DNA of 64,000 nucleotides from Henricia sp. BOLD:AAB3569. Taxonomy: Eukaryota; Echinodermata; Asteroidea; Spinulosida; Echinasteridae. The notes beneath the pieces were generated by a model. That model had not been told where the DNA came from, searched no databases, and saw only the letters and a list, made by a program, of their open reading frames with translations. Location: NCBI GenBank assembly GCA_037783545.1, contig JBBELK010000307.1, positions 535,257 through 599,256 of the forward strand, read 5' to 3'. The position numbers were made by a program, and so were the translations under genes. Below, piece after piece: positions 41,540 through 51,957 of the stretch. Positions within the stretch are counted from its first letter, which is position 1. Each line of letters begins with the position of its first letter.

Positions 41540-41660
41540 TCAGATATGTACGTGATAAAATATTACATACGTACATAATAAATATTTACGTACGTACGTG
41601 ATATTATCACGTACGTACATATTTTCACGTACGAATGTACCATTATCACGTTCGACGTAT
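41540..41660. repeat. ACGTACGT palindrome cluster
   Basis: GTACGTACGTGATA at 41590-41603 is exactly inverted at 41605-41618 around one base. Further TACGTGATA/TATCACGTA copies flank it on both sides (41548-41655). Confidence 0.8.
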
Positions 41661-41734
41661 TAAAAAAATTATATATATATAAATAAATAAACAAATGTCC
41701 CCTCTGGGTCTTTGTTGGAACAAGTACAGGTAAC

Positions 41735-41885
41735 ATTCCCACATGGGGCCCATATTGGCCCCATATGTGCAAGTATATGTGTCCCATATGGGTCCCGTAT
41801 AGGCTGCACCCAACGCCCATGTGGGGCCCATATGGGCCAACCATTGTTCACCTGCCCAGATCATTCCCACATGGGACCCCAAGCG
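41735..41885. repeat. CCCACATGGGGCCCATATGGGCC-type short repeats
   Basis: Five or six interrupted copies of near-palindromic CATGGGGCCCATATGGGCC (41737, 41755, 41785, 41817, 41869). Minus-strand open frames through it (tryptophan/glycine/proline-rich) are not genes. Confidence 0.7.
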
Positions 41886-41989
41886 AGTTTCAAACATTGC
41901 AAAAAAACACGCAAATGCATTTACTGAAATGTAAAAAAAAATAACAAAATAAAATTATTTTCCTGCCTGCCTACCTGGATTTTTTTTAG

Positions 41990-42151
41990 GCTGTTACCGT
42001 AAACGAACCATTTATTTTGTTTGGCCTGACAGTGCCCTGCAGATACCCAAGTTGGAGAAGGACATCAAGAAGGCCAAGGCTTTCCTTCAGCCGTATGAGC
42101 TGGAGCAGTGGAAAGACTTGATTTTGCAGCTCTACAATGAAAGTAAATCAG
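41990..42151 (+). CDS. unknown gene, exon 4 (central block)
   Basis: A T-tract acceptor (GATTTTTTTTAG) and donor TCAG|GTAAGG. 162 bp, phase 1 at both ends. The peptide is the most protein-like part: CYRKRTIYFVWPDSALQIPK, LEKDIKKAKAFLQPYELEQW, KDLILQLYNESKS. Predicted helices alternate charged and hydrophobic residues. No family recognised. Confidence 0.8.
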
Positions 42152-43310
42152 GTAAGGATGCCCTTATATTCCATAAGGTTGGAGACAGTGACCAAATTAA
42201 GTAGGAACACTTTCATACCAATATTTTTGTAGTTGAATTTCAGGAGTCGGAACTTGCATTAATGCAAATGTAAAGAGAGTTACTTGAGAAACAATATAAA
42301 CATTTAATATTTGTCAGAAATGGTTCTTTTAAAGGCCCATATCTTGTTAATGCCAAAGGCCCATATCTTGTTCGAATGCTCCTGTCTAAAAAAACCATAA
42401 TATGAAAGATTCAGTCAAAAAGATTAAATCATCAATGTTCATCTGAAAGTACTGGTTCATTTTGTAAAAATACACAATTTGAAAATTTTCATTTTTAGAG
42501 CTTTAACCTATATCAATATTCTCTGCTGAAAAAGGATAGTGTGTACTCACCCTGGGAATAGTCACCAGGTGCAGTTTCAACTTTGGTCTTATGAACAATT
42601 ATACAATGTGCAATGACCCTGGGAATGGTCACTTGAACCGTTATGAACAGCAGAAATATAGAAAATATGTAACAATTATTCACTGGGTATAATTAGTCGC
42701 GAAATTTCCGCATCGCGTTAATCGTTGATGGAAAACTGTTGGTACACTCATTCGATTGCACAGTTGTTTTAGAATTTAACCTAACCCTGTTGTTTTTATG
42801 GAATTTTACCATGAATAACTTCACCAAAATGCGGAAATTACAATTTAAAATTTTAAGAACATTTTAAGAACAATGACAAGGTTATGTACTTGGGCCATTA
42901 CGATTCATTTACTTCAAAACGACTGTTTTCCAATAACATTAATAATAATTTAATTATATTTTAATTACTACAATGTGAAATACCGGTACATTATGTCAAT
43001 ACACATGTATTGGAATATAATGGCGACCGTCGTGATTTGGGATCTTCTGTCTTGGATTTCAGCTCCATGAAACAGTATTCTTACAGGAACAATAATATTT
43101 GTAAATAAGGGCATCAAACGTTACATTTTGGTGTACAGCTCATGCCGTCATCCCTTTGACAGGAGCATTATCCCATTTCTAGAGCATTTTTTCAACTTAG
43201 GCCGTCTTAGTCTGACGTTTTGTCAAAGGTATTTACTCAATACTGTTGGCAAGCATGACCGTTTCAAAAAATATTTATTTAACTTTCATGCTGGAAAATT
43301 GTAAAAACAG
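42152..43310. other. intron 4 of the plus-strand gene
   Basis: AT-rich. An 18-bp direct duplication AAAGGCCCATATCTTGTT lies near 42333-42373, with TTAA before the first copy. This resembles TTAA-element ends, but no matching right end was found. Confidence 0.4.
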
Positions 43311-43459
43311 GTAACGAGACTGAGACTGAGACTGAAAGCTACTTTCCCCTATTTGATCTGGTTGCAAACGCCACAATGAACATGGAAATGACAGCAGACA
43401 GTAATGATGATCAAGTAGCAGAAGACGAACTTTCGGAGGACAACCATCAAACTTTCAAA
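43311..43459 (+). CDS. unknown gene, exon 5
   Basis: Acceptor GTAAAAACAG, donor AAA|GTAAGT, 149 bp, phase 1 in and 0 out. Peptide NETETETESYFPLFDLVANA, then methionine-rich TMNMEMTADSNDDQ and acidic VAEDELSEDNHQTFK. Confidence 0.75.
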
Positions 43460-44022
43460 GTAAGTTTAACAGTAACCGTTGGGACCCTATTTTGCAGAAG
43501 TAGGGCTTATTAGCTCACCCTATTCAAAAATGTTTGGTATAAAAATGTGGTTGTATTTTTTAGTGGGGGTGGTAAGGGGTAATGTATGAGGATGTAAAAA
43601 TAAAATAGGCATGGGAAATAACACGATTCTTGAAGTGACACTTCAATGTCGCGCGAATGGTGGAGCCATTTTGCCACGACATTTGAAAAATTGAAGTACG
43701 ACGTTTGGCTGTCTGTTTTAGAATTCCATACTTATAACAGTGTTGCATACTCTGCTTTTTCTTTCATTCCCCACACCCCCCTCTTCCCAAAACCCCCCGC
43801 CCCCAAAAAAGTGATGTTAGTGTTTTGCTTTATATGGGACATTTGTTAAATGCGCTAATATACCTACTAGGCAAATACATAAAAATTTGAAAACAATCGT
43901 GGTAAGAAAGAAAGAGTATAATATAATGTTGCTATGTGTACCCTAAATAATATTGTTCAACACCTACCACCTGTTTTTCCTTGTTTATATGATCCCAGTA
44001 AAGAGCTTTTGTTCCTCTACAG

Positions 44023-44163
44023 GTTAATATTGGCCCTGCCCCAAAAAAGAAGCCAGCTGCAAAGAAAAAATCACTTTCGGGACAACAACACTGTCTGAAA
44101 ACACGCCGACAGAAACAACTAAAGGGACCAACATGGGCTGATGTGGTGGGCAAATTTGCTTAA
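44023..44163 (+). CDS. unknown gene, exon 6 (stop codon, basic tail)
   Basis: The acceptor TTTTGTTCCTCTACAG is strong. 46 codons lead to TAA at 44161-44163. Peptide VNIGPAPKKKPAAKKKSLSG then a basic KTRRQKQLKG and a short conserved-looking end PTWADVVGKFA. The lysine clusters suggest nuclear import. A donor-like AAAG|GTATGT right after the stop could mark a 3' UTR intron. Confidence 0.75.
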   Translation, partial: VNIGPAPKKKPAAKKKSLSGQQHCLKTRRQKQLKGPTWADVVGKFA

Positions 44164-44212
44164 AAGGTATGTGAAATGAATTCAAGGACTAATTTCACCG
44201 GTATCACCACAA

Positions 44213-45082
44213 ATGCATAGTTCCGAGTTTGCCCAATTAACCCAGCCCCTTGGGCTTGGATATTGTTGCTATGCCTCACACGCTATCGTCAACATGTCCA
44301 CACACAGTGCACAAACTGATGGGACTTTCAACGGAAAGCACAGATTCATTGGAGAAAACTCAAAGGTATTCATGTTTCAGGGTCGACAGTTACCGTAGCA
44401 CGCAATTAGTGAAAGGCCAGTGATACAGAGATGTCGTATATTCATAACAATTTGCTTTATTACCTTTGAACAGCGAATTGCCGGGCCTTGAAACCAAAAA
44501 TTCAACCGGAACACCGCATACAACGTATGGGCAGAAAATCGCGTGATGTTGGTTTGTGAGGCAATGCACTTTGACCCATGTGGGCACTGTCTAATAGCTC
44601 TGTTTCGATTGGTCGGCGGGTTCGGTTGATTGACAGGTCAGAACTATGCATTCAACCGAACCCGCCGACCAATCACAACCGAGCTACCAGATATCACTGA
44701 CATAGGTCAAAGTGCACTGTCTCACAACAACATGATCACGCGATATGTTCTGCCGGCCCCATACAATTTGTACATTGTTGTATGCGATGATACGGGTGAA
44801 TTTTTTGTTTCAAGGCCGGTCGTTTCGTTGTTCAAAAGGTACAAAAGCACGTATGTCATGATATGACATCCCTGTATTACTGGCCCTTTACTCTGTGTGT
44901 TCCAAGATAACTGTCGACCCTGAAACATGAATGCCTTTGAGTTTTCTCCAATGAATCTGTGCTTTCTGTTGAAAAGCCCATTGCTTTGTGCGTAGTGTGT
45001 CGCCATTTTGACGATAGCGTGTGAGTCATAGCAACAATATCCATGGGGGCGGAGTTAACTAGGCAAACTCGGAACTATGCAT
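44213..45082. mobile_element. 870-bp foldback element
   Basis: The whole element folds on itself. Its ends are ATGCATAGTTCCGAGTTTGC and its inverse. The arms are imperfectly matched over about 430 bp each (blocks GATATTGTTGCTATG, CAGATTCATTGGAGAAAACT, TTTCAGGGTCGACAGTTA, CTTGAAACCAAAAATTCA). The apex contains a near-perfect 23-bp pair GATTGGTCGGCGGGTTCGGT (44608-44631 with 44652-44674). It starts 50 bp past the stop of the plus-strand gene and may lie in its 3' UTR. No transposase. Confidence 0.9.
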
Positions 45083-46036
45083 TGGCTGCAGTGATTTGTT
45101 ATGTCAGGTGCACTTAATATGCTGAAGTATGATGCAAATCTTGCACACTTACAGCTCATGAGTGGCATTCATGCAATTTGCACACGAAAAAAAACAGTTT
45201 GTGAATCTCATGTACATTGATTTACATGCGAGTCTTTCCACGGTAAAGGGGGCATTTTGGCAATACAGACCAAAATGTAACACCGGCTTTTTAGAAAGGC
45301 ATGTTGTCACACTATTTGTAACCCTTTTTGGGCCTAAGTTATCTCTTCAGAACAACTTAAACTTATTTCTTTTATTTTGAGACCAGACAAAGGTATCTCC
45401 GTGGAAAGACCCACGTATCAGTTTTGTAGATGTGGTGTATCATGCATGTATTACACCTTTTCTAATTTTGCATTGTCACATGTGGCACACAGCTTACATA
45501 ACCAGCTTTGTTAATGGCTTACAGGCTAAATCCCAGCAAATGATACTACAAGTTGGTTGACGTCTCCCGAGCAGCCCACGATTTTGGACACTGAACGAAT
45601 GACCTTAGCTGTACTGTGTCTCCGGCCACAATGTCATCGGGCCACTGGCAAGTTGTTTTAGGCTTCTCAAAATAGTCTGGTAGCATTGAATGCTAAAGGC
45701 AAGGGTATACATGTACATGTATCAGACATTTACGACAAATTTCCTCCTTTTGCGATTGTTTATCACATTCAACCTTTTTTTGAATTTTTTTTTAGTTTTT
45801 TGTATGGTACGCAATTTACAAATGTTTGCATAAATTATTAAAGCTTTCAAACTGCTATGCAAATGAATTTTTATTATGAACAGTAACTTCTGTGATGCGT
45901 TTTTGCTTCCTAAATTACTCCCTAGGATCTAATTGGGGAATAAAAAGGGATTTGGCAATTCTTAATGTTTTAAAACGGCTAAGGGCGTGGACGAGTGGTA
46001 CCGGTAATGGCCATTTAAATACCTTTTTGTGTATAT
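45083..46036. other. no gene seen
   Basis: Possible 3' UTR or downstream DNA of the plus-strand gene. AATAAAAAGG near 45940 could be a polyadenylation signal. No ORF supported. Confidence 0.4.
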
Positions 46037-46040
46037 ATTA

Positions 46041-46284
46041 GGGTCTTTCTAGAAAATTAGGGGTCCACAAGTGTGACATTTAGTGTCCCCCGTTACACCT
46101 GATGTGTTATTTTTCCTAAAAAATTCATTAAAATTCATTTTAAACCATTTTTTATGAATTGTACTTGATGTACTCACTCTTTGAGATGAAAGGTATTTAA
46201 AGAATGTGTCCTGAATTTACAAAAACAAGATGTAAAATGTAACGGGGGACACCAACATTGGACCCCTAATTTATAGAAAGACCC
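46041..46284. mobile_element. 244-bp MITE, same family as 14720-14964
   Basis: Ends GGGTCTTTCTAGAAAATTAG and the inverse of GGGTCTTTCTATAAATTAGG. ATTA duplication at 46037-46040 and 46285-46288. The interior matches the 14720 copy in reverse orientation. Confidence 0.9.
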
Positions 46285-46384
46285 ATTAGTCAAACCAAAA
46301 TTAGCTTGCCATTTTGTCATGTTTTCCATTGTACTTTCCTACATGCATAGTGTTCATTTAAACTATACTGTGCATAAAGTTGTT

Positions 46385-46850
46385 TTTATTCAATCGTTCG
46401 CGTAATGCAGGCATGTTGTATGCATACGACGGGGTACTTATTTTTGTCACAGTGCACGTTTTGCTTTCTAGCGTGTGCAATTTCTGTGTGCATGTTCCAT
46501 ATGCGCTGACTAGGGTGTGGGTGCGGCTGCGAGCCAGGCAAGAGAGTGTTTATAAGACTGGCTCACTGGTATTTATTGTCCATTCATAAATATTAGACAT
46601 TTAACGCATCCCTGTTTGCTGAGAGCATGTCACATGGGCAGTTTTAAAATAACGATAAAGGACCGGCCTGTCTTAAACATTTTGGACCCTGGCTCGCATA
46701 TAGCGCCCGCGCACTGGTCAGCACATGCACACAGAAACTGCACGCTCCCAAAAGCATGGTGTGCACTGTGAAAAAGTCTTACCGGTCGTGTTCGTGCATG
46801 TACTATGTACACAACACACTTGCATTATGCATAACCCGCACAATCGAACA
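46385..46850. mobile_element. imperfect foldback, about 190-bp arms
   Basis: The left arm 46385-46575 and right arm 46650-46850 are diverged inverted copies. Matches include TCACAGTGCAC, TTTCTGTGTGCATG, TGCGAGCCAGG and GTTTATAAGAC/GTTTAAGAC. Non-coding. Confidence 0.7.
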
Positions 46851-47134
46851 ACAACTCCTCGACGCACAGCTAGCCGTTCATACGAATGTTGTGTAGGGAA
46901 TGGGTCACGTAACGTAATTGAATGCAGAACATTGCTGAAACGACAAGCTAATTTTTATGAGTTTTAATGATTTACACAAACGTGGGATTAAAAATAGGCT
47001 CGAGTTAATATGGGAAATGCCATACGTGTATTTCAAATCCTGTGAAAATTGAAATGTACTGCACCAGTATTAATTTATTTATTTTTGACTGAGGTTTGAA
47101 ATTTTTATTGTTGAAGGTTGGTGAGTCGACTTAA

Positions 47135-47477
47135 AGGCCTATTGTATTATTTGCAATAACCCAATTTTGTTTTTCATGAGTTGACAAGAAAAACCTTACT
47201 CAAAGTGTTGATAACAATGGTAACAAACACCACATGAGTTTATTTCCGTCAAAATGGTACATGTATTTCATGTTGGAAATTGATGGTTTCAAGTGGTGGT
47301 TTTCAAAAAAGTGCCATACACTGTACGCAAAATCCATACAGGTTTTCTGAAGCATTTATGCATCTCTGTAGCTAAAACTTCTTCAGGTCAGTTTATCAAC
47401 ATTCTTCCTTAGATATGTTACACCGATATTCTACAAATCTGTAAAAAGTTTGATTTTGCAAATGATACATAGGGCCT
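47135..47477. mobile_element. 343-bp TTAA element
   Basis: TTAA at 47131-47134 and 47478-47481. Ends AGGCCTATTGTATTATTTGC and inverted AGGCCCTATGTATCATTTGC. An isolated right end of the same kind lies at 14344-14365 (AAATGATACATAGGGCCTTT). Non-autonomous. Confidence 0.8.
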
Positions 47478-47683
47478 TTAACGATGCACTATGATTCATC
47501 ATTGGGGCCATCCATGGAGAACTACTCCATGGAGGTAGGGAGGTTCAGACCCAGTGCGTAGCCAATGTAGAATTAAGTGATTAGATTATGTCAAAAACAT
47601 TTTGCCAAAAATGCTTAACGGGGTAGGGGAGGGTCTAAAAAGTTGGCATTTTCTCCATACCTACTTTATAGACAGCCCCTCTC

Positions 47684-47962
47684 TTGACTTGCGAGTTAGT
47701 AACCCGTCATGACGGGGATGCCCTGCCTTTTAACGATTTTGATGAAGAATCCAGCACTGTCATGATGAGTCAAAAGACTGCCGAAGTTAATACGTCATCT
47801 TTTGTTAGTTGCCTAGGCAATAGCTCTACACTAAAAATCACTGAACCGTGTCCCTGTGCTGTTGCAATCGTACTTTTTCCGACGGCCATGATGTTTAGAG
47901 CCAATTACCATGGAAAACACGTCACATCGGCTGTCTATTGCGCATCGAAGCAAACATCTTGA
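47684..47962 (+). CDS. possible coding fragment, unknown
   Basis: A 92-codon frame ending in TGA with mixed composition (GDALPFNDFDEESSTVMMSQ and EPCPCAVAIVLFPTAMMFRA). A TTTATAG acceptor-like site lies at about 47670. No domain, no partner exon, no second copy. It may be an exon of an unseen gene or chance. Confidence 0.2.
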   Translation: MTCELVTRHDGDALPFNDFDEESSTVMMSQKTAEVNTSSFVSCLGNSSTLKITEPCPCAVAIVLFPTAMMFRANYHGKHVTSAVYCASKQTS

Positions 47963-48279
47963 CTGATGGTGTTCATATTTCGGGTAGAGAACAATTTGTG
48001 GTGTTTTTTATTTTAATTTATTTTATTTTTTTTTTATGTTTAACTACATGTATATTTATTTGTAACTATATACATTTTTATATTTATTTCGTCTCTTGAG
48101 TATCAAAATTAATCTAGAGCAGTGAATGTACAGTAAACTCTTATTGTAACCCTCCCCCCGATATAAAGTTATGGCTGTTACTTTGTTCATTTTGTAATAT
48201 TATGGGGACTGTCTAATTGCGCGTATGCGGTGAGCTGGCATTCTCACTTGGCATACCTCACGAGGGATAATAATTTTCC
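47963..48279. other. AT-rich left flank of the tandem array
   Basis: T-rich runs (48000-48090). No gene. The repeat begins abruptly at AGTAAAGAGGGG. Confidence 0.5.
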
Positions 48280-50776
48280 AGTAAAGAGGGGGGTGGTGGC
48301 GTTCTCCCATTCAGAGACACATGCGTTCCGGTTGACTTGTTTTGATTGTTTGAAACTAAAATATATTATTTTATTCCAAAATTTATTTGTATCCAATTTG
48401 TACCGTTTTTTGCTGGGTTTATTGTACATTACATTGGTGGTGTGGGAGAGTTTCCCCGGTTTTTGGTTGTGCGAGTAAAAGAACGTTTTTCAGTTCTTTT
48501 AGGTTTAGCAAGAGCTAGCTTTCTGGGCTTCCGTCTGCCCTTCATCAGTTGCGGGTGGATTCAAAATGAATCGGATTACCTCGCATTTGGGTAAATCTTG
48601 AGAGCGATAGAACCAGCTTTTTTGTTTAGTTAGAGCAGGATTGTTTAGTGTTCAGTGACTGCTCTTTTTATAGTTCTGCTTTGTTACTGGTATTGTTTGG
48701 GTATTAACACTGAGTGGCGTTTTGTTATTTTGAAATGTCCTTTCATTATTTTGATATCCGTTGGCATATTTAGGTGTGTGCCGGCATGCTTTCTTTTTGA
48801 CGCCGTTTGGTGTTAGAAAGGATTTTTGCGTGTTTAACATATTGGCCACTCTAATTTTTGGGTGTTTTTAAAATTGTCTACCGCTCGTAGATTTTCCCAA
48901 TGTTTTAGCAATTGTCTGAACAAAAACTTAGTAGTTTACCCAAAGCGGTATATTTTTCAGTTTCTGAAATATTTGCTTTGGGTAGGTTGGTAGTTGTTCA
49001 CAGGTTGTTTCTCGTTGGGGTTTTTTAGTTTGCGTTCGCATCCATTGCTTTTTTGTCGAAGTTTAATGCTCTCTTAGTTTATTTGAGTTTTGTTTAGCCT
49101 TGACATATATTGGGTATAGTTTTGGTCAAGGTGTTTGTGTTTTAAATTTAGAGATCTATTTTTTGCGCTTCTTTTGCGCGTTTTCTGCTTTAAGTTGGTA
49201 TAAGGGCTGTCGTATCAAGTTGGTGATGTGTCTGTTGTGTATACAGTTAAGTTCAGACACTTTGCTGGCTTGATACGCCCCGTGCGTTTTGACCACGTCA
49301 TTGTTGCAGTTAAATGGCCTGGTTGGGCTTTTTTATGCGTTGTGGATGCATCCTGCTCTGCGTGACCTCCCATGGGTTGGTTCCGTTGTCCAATGAGCGT
49401 TCGTGTTCAGCGGCGAGGAAAATCCTGATCCAAAGGTGGAAATTTTTCATCGGGTTGTGTTTCTTTGTTGTGGAAAAAGACCTTTTTCGAGTATTTGCAG
49501 TTACAATCGAGTAAAATGCAGTGTGTTGTGGTCCTTTATAGTTGGAGTTTTACCGATGTGTTGTGTTATTTTGTTTATGTTTTATTTCCACAGTTTATAT
49601 TTTTGGGATTTTGTGTCATTCGTACACGTTAAATTTAAAAATCCGTTGGGTGGGATAGCGATTTTTGAGGTATAGTGTTTATTTTGGTAATTTTAAATGG
49701 TTACCCTCGAGGGTGGGTTTTTGGTAAATTACCAGATTTTTTATTTATTTGGGCTATCCCGATTAATTGTATATGTTTGGGATTATTTTTGAAAACGAAT
49801 TTGTATTTTTCTTCCCGTGCATAGCGTTTACAGGATCAGTGGCGTGTTCCACCAAGATTAAAATGGAGGTTTCCGTTATTGTATTTGGTGGAGATGGATT
49901 TTCCAAATTAATTTTGAGGTTAGGGAGTTGTTTACTCCGGTGGGGTGGATACTGAATGGTCAAGTCAGTGGTGAGAACCCGTGGGTATCTCGGATCTGAG
50001 AACGATGCAACCTGAAGATTCGGTATTTCTCGTGCTAAGCACCCGGAATACTCGGGTAACGTTTCGGTTACCACCGACTCACGATATTCCCTAAAGGAAC
50101 ACGGAGTAAATCAGATCAAGTAAAGAGGGGGGTGGTGGCGTTCTCCCATTCAGAGACACATGCGTTCCGGTTGACTTGTTTTGATTGTTTGAAACTAAAA
50201 TATATTATTTTATTCCAAAATTTATTTGTATCCAATTTGTACCGTTTTTTGCTGGGTTTATTGTACATTACATTGGTGGTGTGGGAGAGTTTCCCCGGTT
50301 TTTGGTTGTGCGAGTAAAAGAACGTTTTTCAGTTCTTTTAGGTTTAGCAAGAGCTAGCTTTCTGGGCTTCCGTCTGCCCTTCATCAGTTGCGGGTGGATT
50401 CAAAATGAATCGGATTACCTCGCATTTGGGTAAATCTTGAGAGCGATAGAACCAGCTTTTTTGTTTAGTTAGAGCAGGATTGTTTAGTGTTTAGTGACTG
50501 CTCTTTTTATAGTTCTGCTTTGTTACTGGTATTGTTTGGGTATTAACACTGAGTGGCGTTTTGTTATTTTGAAATGTCCTTTCATTATTTTGATATCCGT
50601 TGGCATATTTAGGTGTGTGCCGGCATGCTTTCTTTTTGACGCCGTTTGGTGTTAGAAAGGATTTTTGCGTGTTTAACATATTGGCCACTCTAATTTTTGG
50701 GTGTTTTTAAAATTGTCTACCGCTCGTAGATTTTCCCAATGTTTTAGCAATTGTCTGAACAAAAACTTAGTAGTTT

Positions 50777-50822
50777 ACCCAAAGCGGTATATTTTTCAGT
50801 TTCTGAAATATTTGCTTTGGGT
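50777..50822. repeat. second hairpin in the array unit
   Basis: ACCCAAAGC (50777-50785) pairs with GCTTTGGGT (50814-50822). Inside, ATATTTTTCAG pairs with CTGAAATAT around a 3-nt loop with a 2-nt bulge. Repeated in each unit at the same offset. Confidence 0.75.
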
Positions 50823-51049
50823 AGGTTGGTAGTTGTTCACAGGTTGTTTCTCGTTGGGGTTTTTTAGTTTGCGTTCGCATCCATTGCTTTTTTGTCGAAG
50901 TTTAATGCTCTCTTAGTTTATTTGAGTTTTGTTTAGCCTTGACATATATTGGGTATAGTTTTGGTCAAGGTGTTTGTGTTTTAAATTTAGAGATCTATTT
51001 TTTGCGCTTCTTTTGCGCGTTTTCTGCTTTAAGTTGGTATAAGGGCTGT

Positions 51050-51116
51050 CGTATCAAGTTGGTGATGTGTCTGTTGTGTATACAGTTAAGTTCAGACACT
51101 TTGCTGGCTTGATACG
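51050..51116 (+). ncRNA. pre-miRNA-like hairpin, one per array unit
   Basis: Arms 51050-51073 and 51093-51116 pair at 23 of 24 positions around a 19-nt loop. Five pairs are G:U wobbles in plus-strand RNA and would be A/C mismatches on the minus strand, so the fold is a plus-strand RNA fold. GGG and CCC just outside can extend it past a 4-nt bulge. Equivalent hairpins begin at 49211, 52889, 54728, 56567, 58406, 60245, 62066 and 63905. None of the variants noticed falls in the arms. I do not recognise a known miRNA. Expression is unproven. Confidence 0.6.
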
Positions 51117-51527
51117 CCCCGTGCGTTTTGACCACGTCATTGTTGCAGTTAAATGGCCTGGTTGGGCTTTTTTATGCGTTGTGGATGCATCCTGCTCTGC
51201 GTGACCTCCCATGGGTTGGTTCCGTTGTCCAATGAGCGTTCGTGTTCAGCGGCGAGGAAAATCCTGATCCAAAGGTGGAAATTTTTCATCGGGTTGTGTT
51301 TCTTTGTTGTGGAAAAAGACCTTTTTCGAGTATTTGCAGTTACAATCGAGTAAAATGCAGTGTGTTGTGGTCCTTTATAGTTGGAGTTTTACCGATGTGT
51401 TGTGTTATTTTGTTTATGTTTTATTTCCACAGTTTATATTTTTGGGATTTTGTGTCATTCGTACACGTTAAATTTAAAAATCCGTTGGGTGGGATAGCGA
51501 TTTTTGAGGTATAGTGTTTATTTTGGT

Positions 51528-51575
51528 AATTTTAAATGGTTACCCTCGAGGGTGGGTTTTTGGTAAATTACCAGA
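51528..51575. repeat. palindromic hairpin in the array unit
   Basis: GGTAATTT pairs with AAATTACC and encloses the 12-bp palindrome ACCCTCGAGGGT. Present in every unit. Confidence 0.7.
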
Positions 51576-51797
51576 TTTTTTATTTATTTGGGCTATCCCG
51601 ATTAATTGTATATGTTTGGGATTATTTTTGAAAACGAATTTGTATTTTTCTTCCCGTGCATAGCGTTTACAGGATCAGTGGCGTGTTCCACCAAGATTAA
51701 AATGGAGGTTTCCGTTATTGTATTTGGTGGAGATGGATTTTCCAAATTAATTTTGAGGTTAGGGAGTTGTTTACTCCGGTGGGGTGGATACTGAATG

Positions 51798-51957
51798 GTC
51801 AAGTCAGTGGTGAGAACCCGTGGGTATCTCGGATCTGAGAACGATGCAACCTGAAGATTCGGTATTTCTCGTGCTAAGCACCCGGAATACTCGGGTAACG
51901 TTTCGGTTACCACCGACTCACGATATTCCCTAAAGGAACACGGAGTAAATCAGATCA
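51798..51957. other. hairpin-rich, base-balanced module at the unit end
   Basis: Unlike the T/G-rich rest of the unit, this stretch has mixed composition and several local inverted repeats: ACCCGTGGGT, GTGCTAAGCAC, ACCCGGAATACTCGGGT and GGTAACGTTTCGGTTACC. It is the part missing left of the first copy (the array starts just after it). It could be a structured RNA, a protein-binding module or a promoter for the next unit; nothing in the sequence decides. Confidence 0.45.

Larger units (their letters stand above)
38558..44163 (+). other. gene model: six coding exons, unknown nuclear-type protein
   Basis: Exons 38558-38654, 39441-39542, 41062-41154, 41990-42151, 43311-43459 and 44023-44163 join in phase (1,1,1,1,0) from ATG to TAA, about 247 residues. 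An acceptor TTTGACAG four bases before the ATG implies an upstream 5' UTR exon. The product is acidic in the N-terminal half, has a conserved-looking central block, and ends in a lysine-rich stretch with nuclear-localisation character. I do not recognise a family. A further exon-like segment at 39713-39812 is out of frame. Confidence 0.75.

Noticed and set aside
50690-50735. Possible Sm site (AATTTTTGG) followed by a hairpin, as in an snRNA or spliced-leader RNA
   Set aside because: T-rich context makes AATTTTTGG likely by chance, copy 3 alters it, and no U1/U2/U4/U5 or spliced-leader sequence lies upstream.
51801-51930. 5S rRNA-like strings (GCTAAGCA, GGAATAC...CGGGT) in the array unit
   Set aside because: Only short matches in the wrong spacing; the 5S internal control region and terminal stem are not present.
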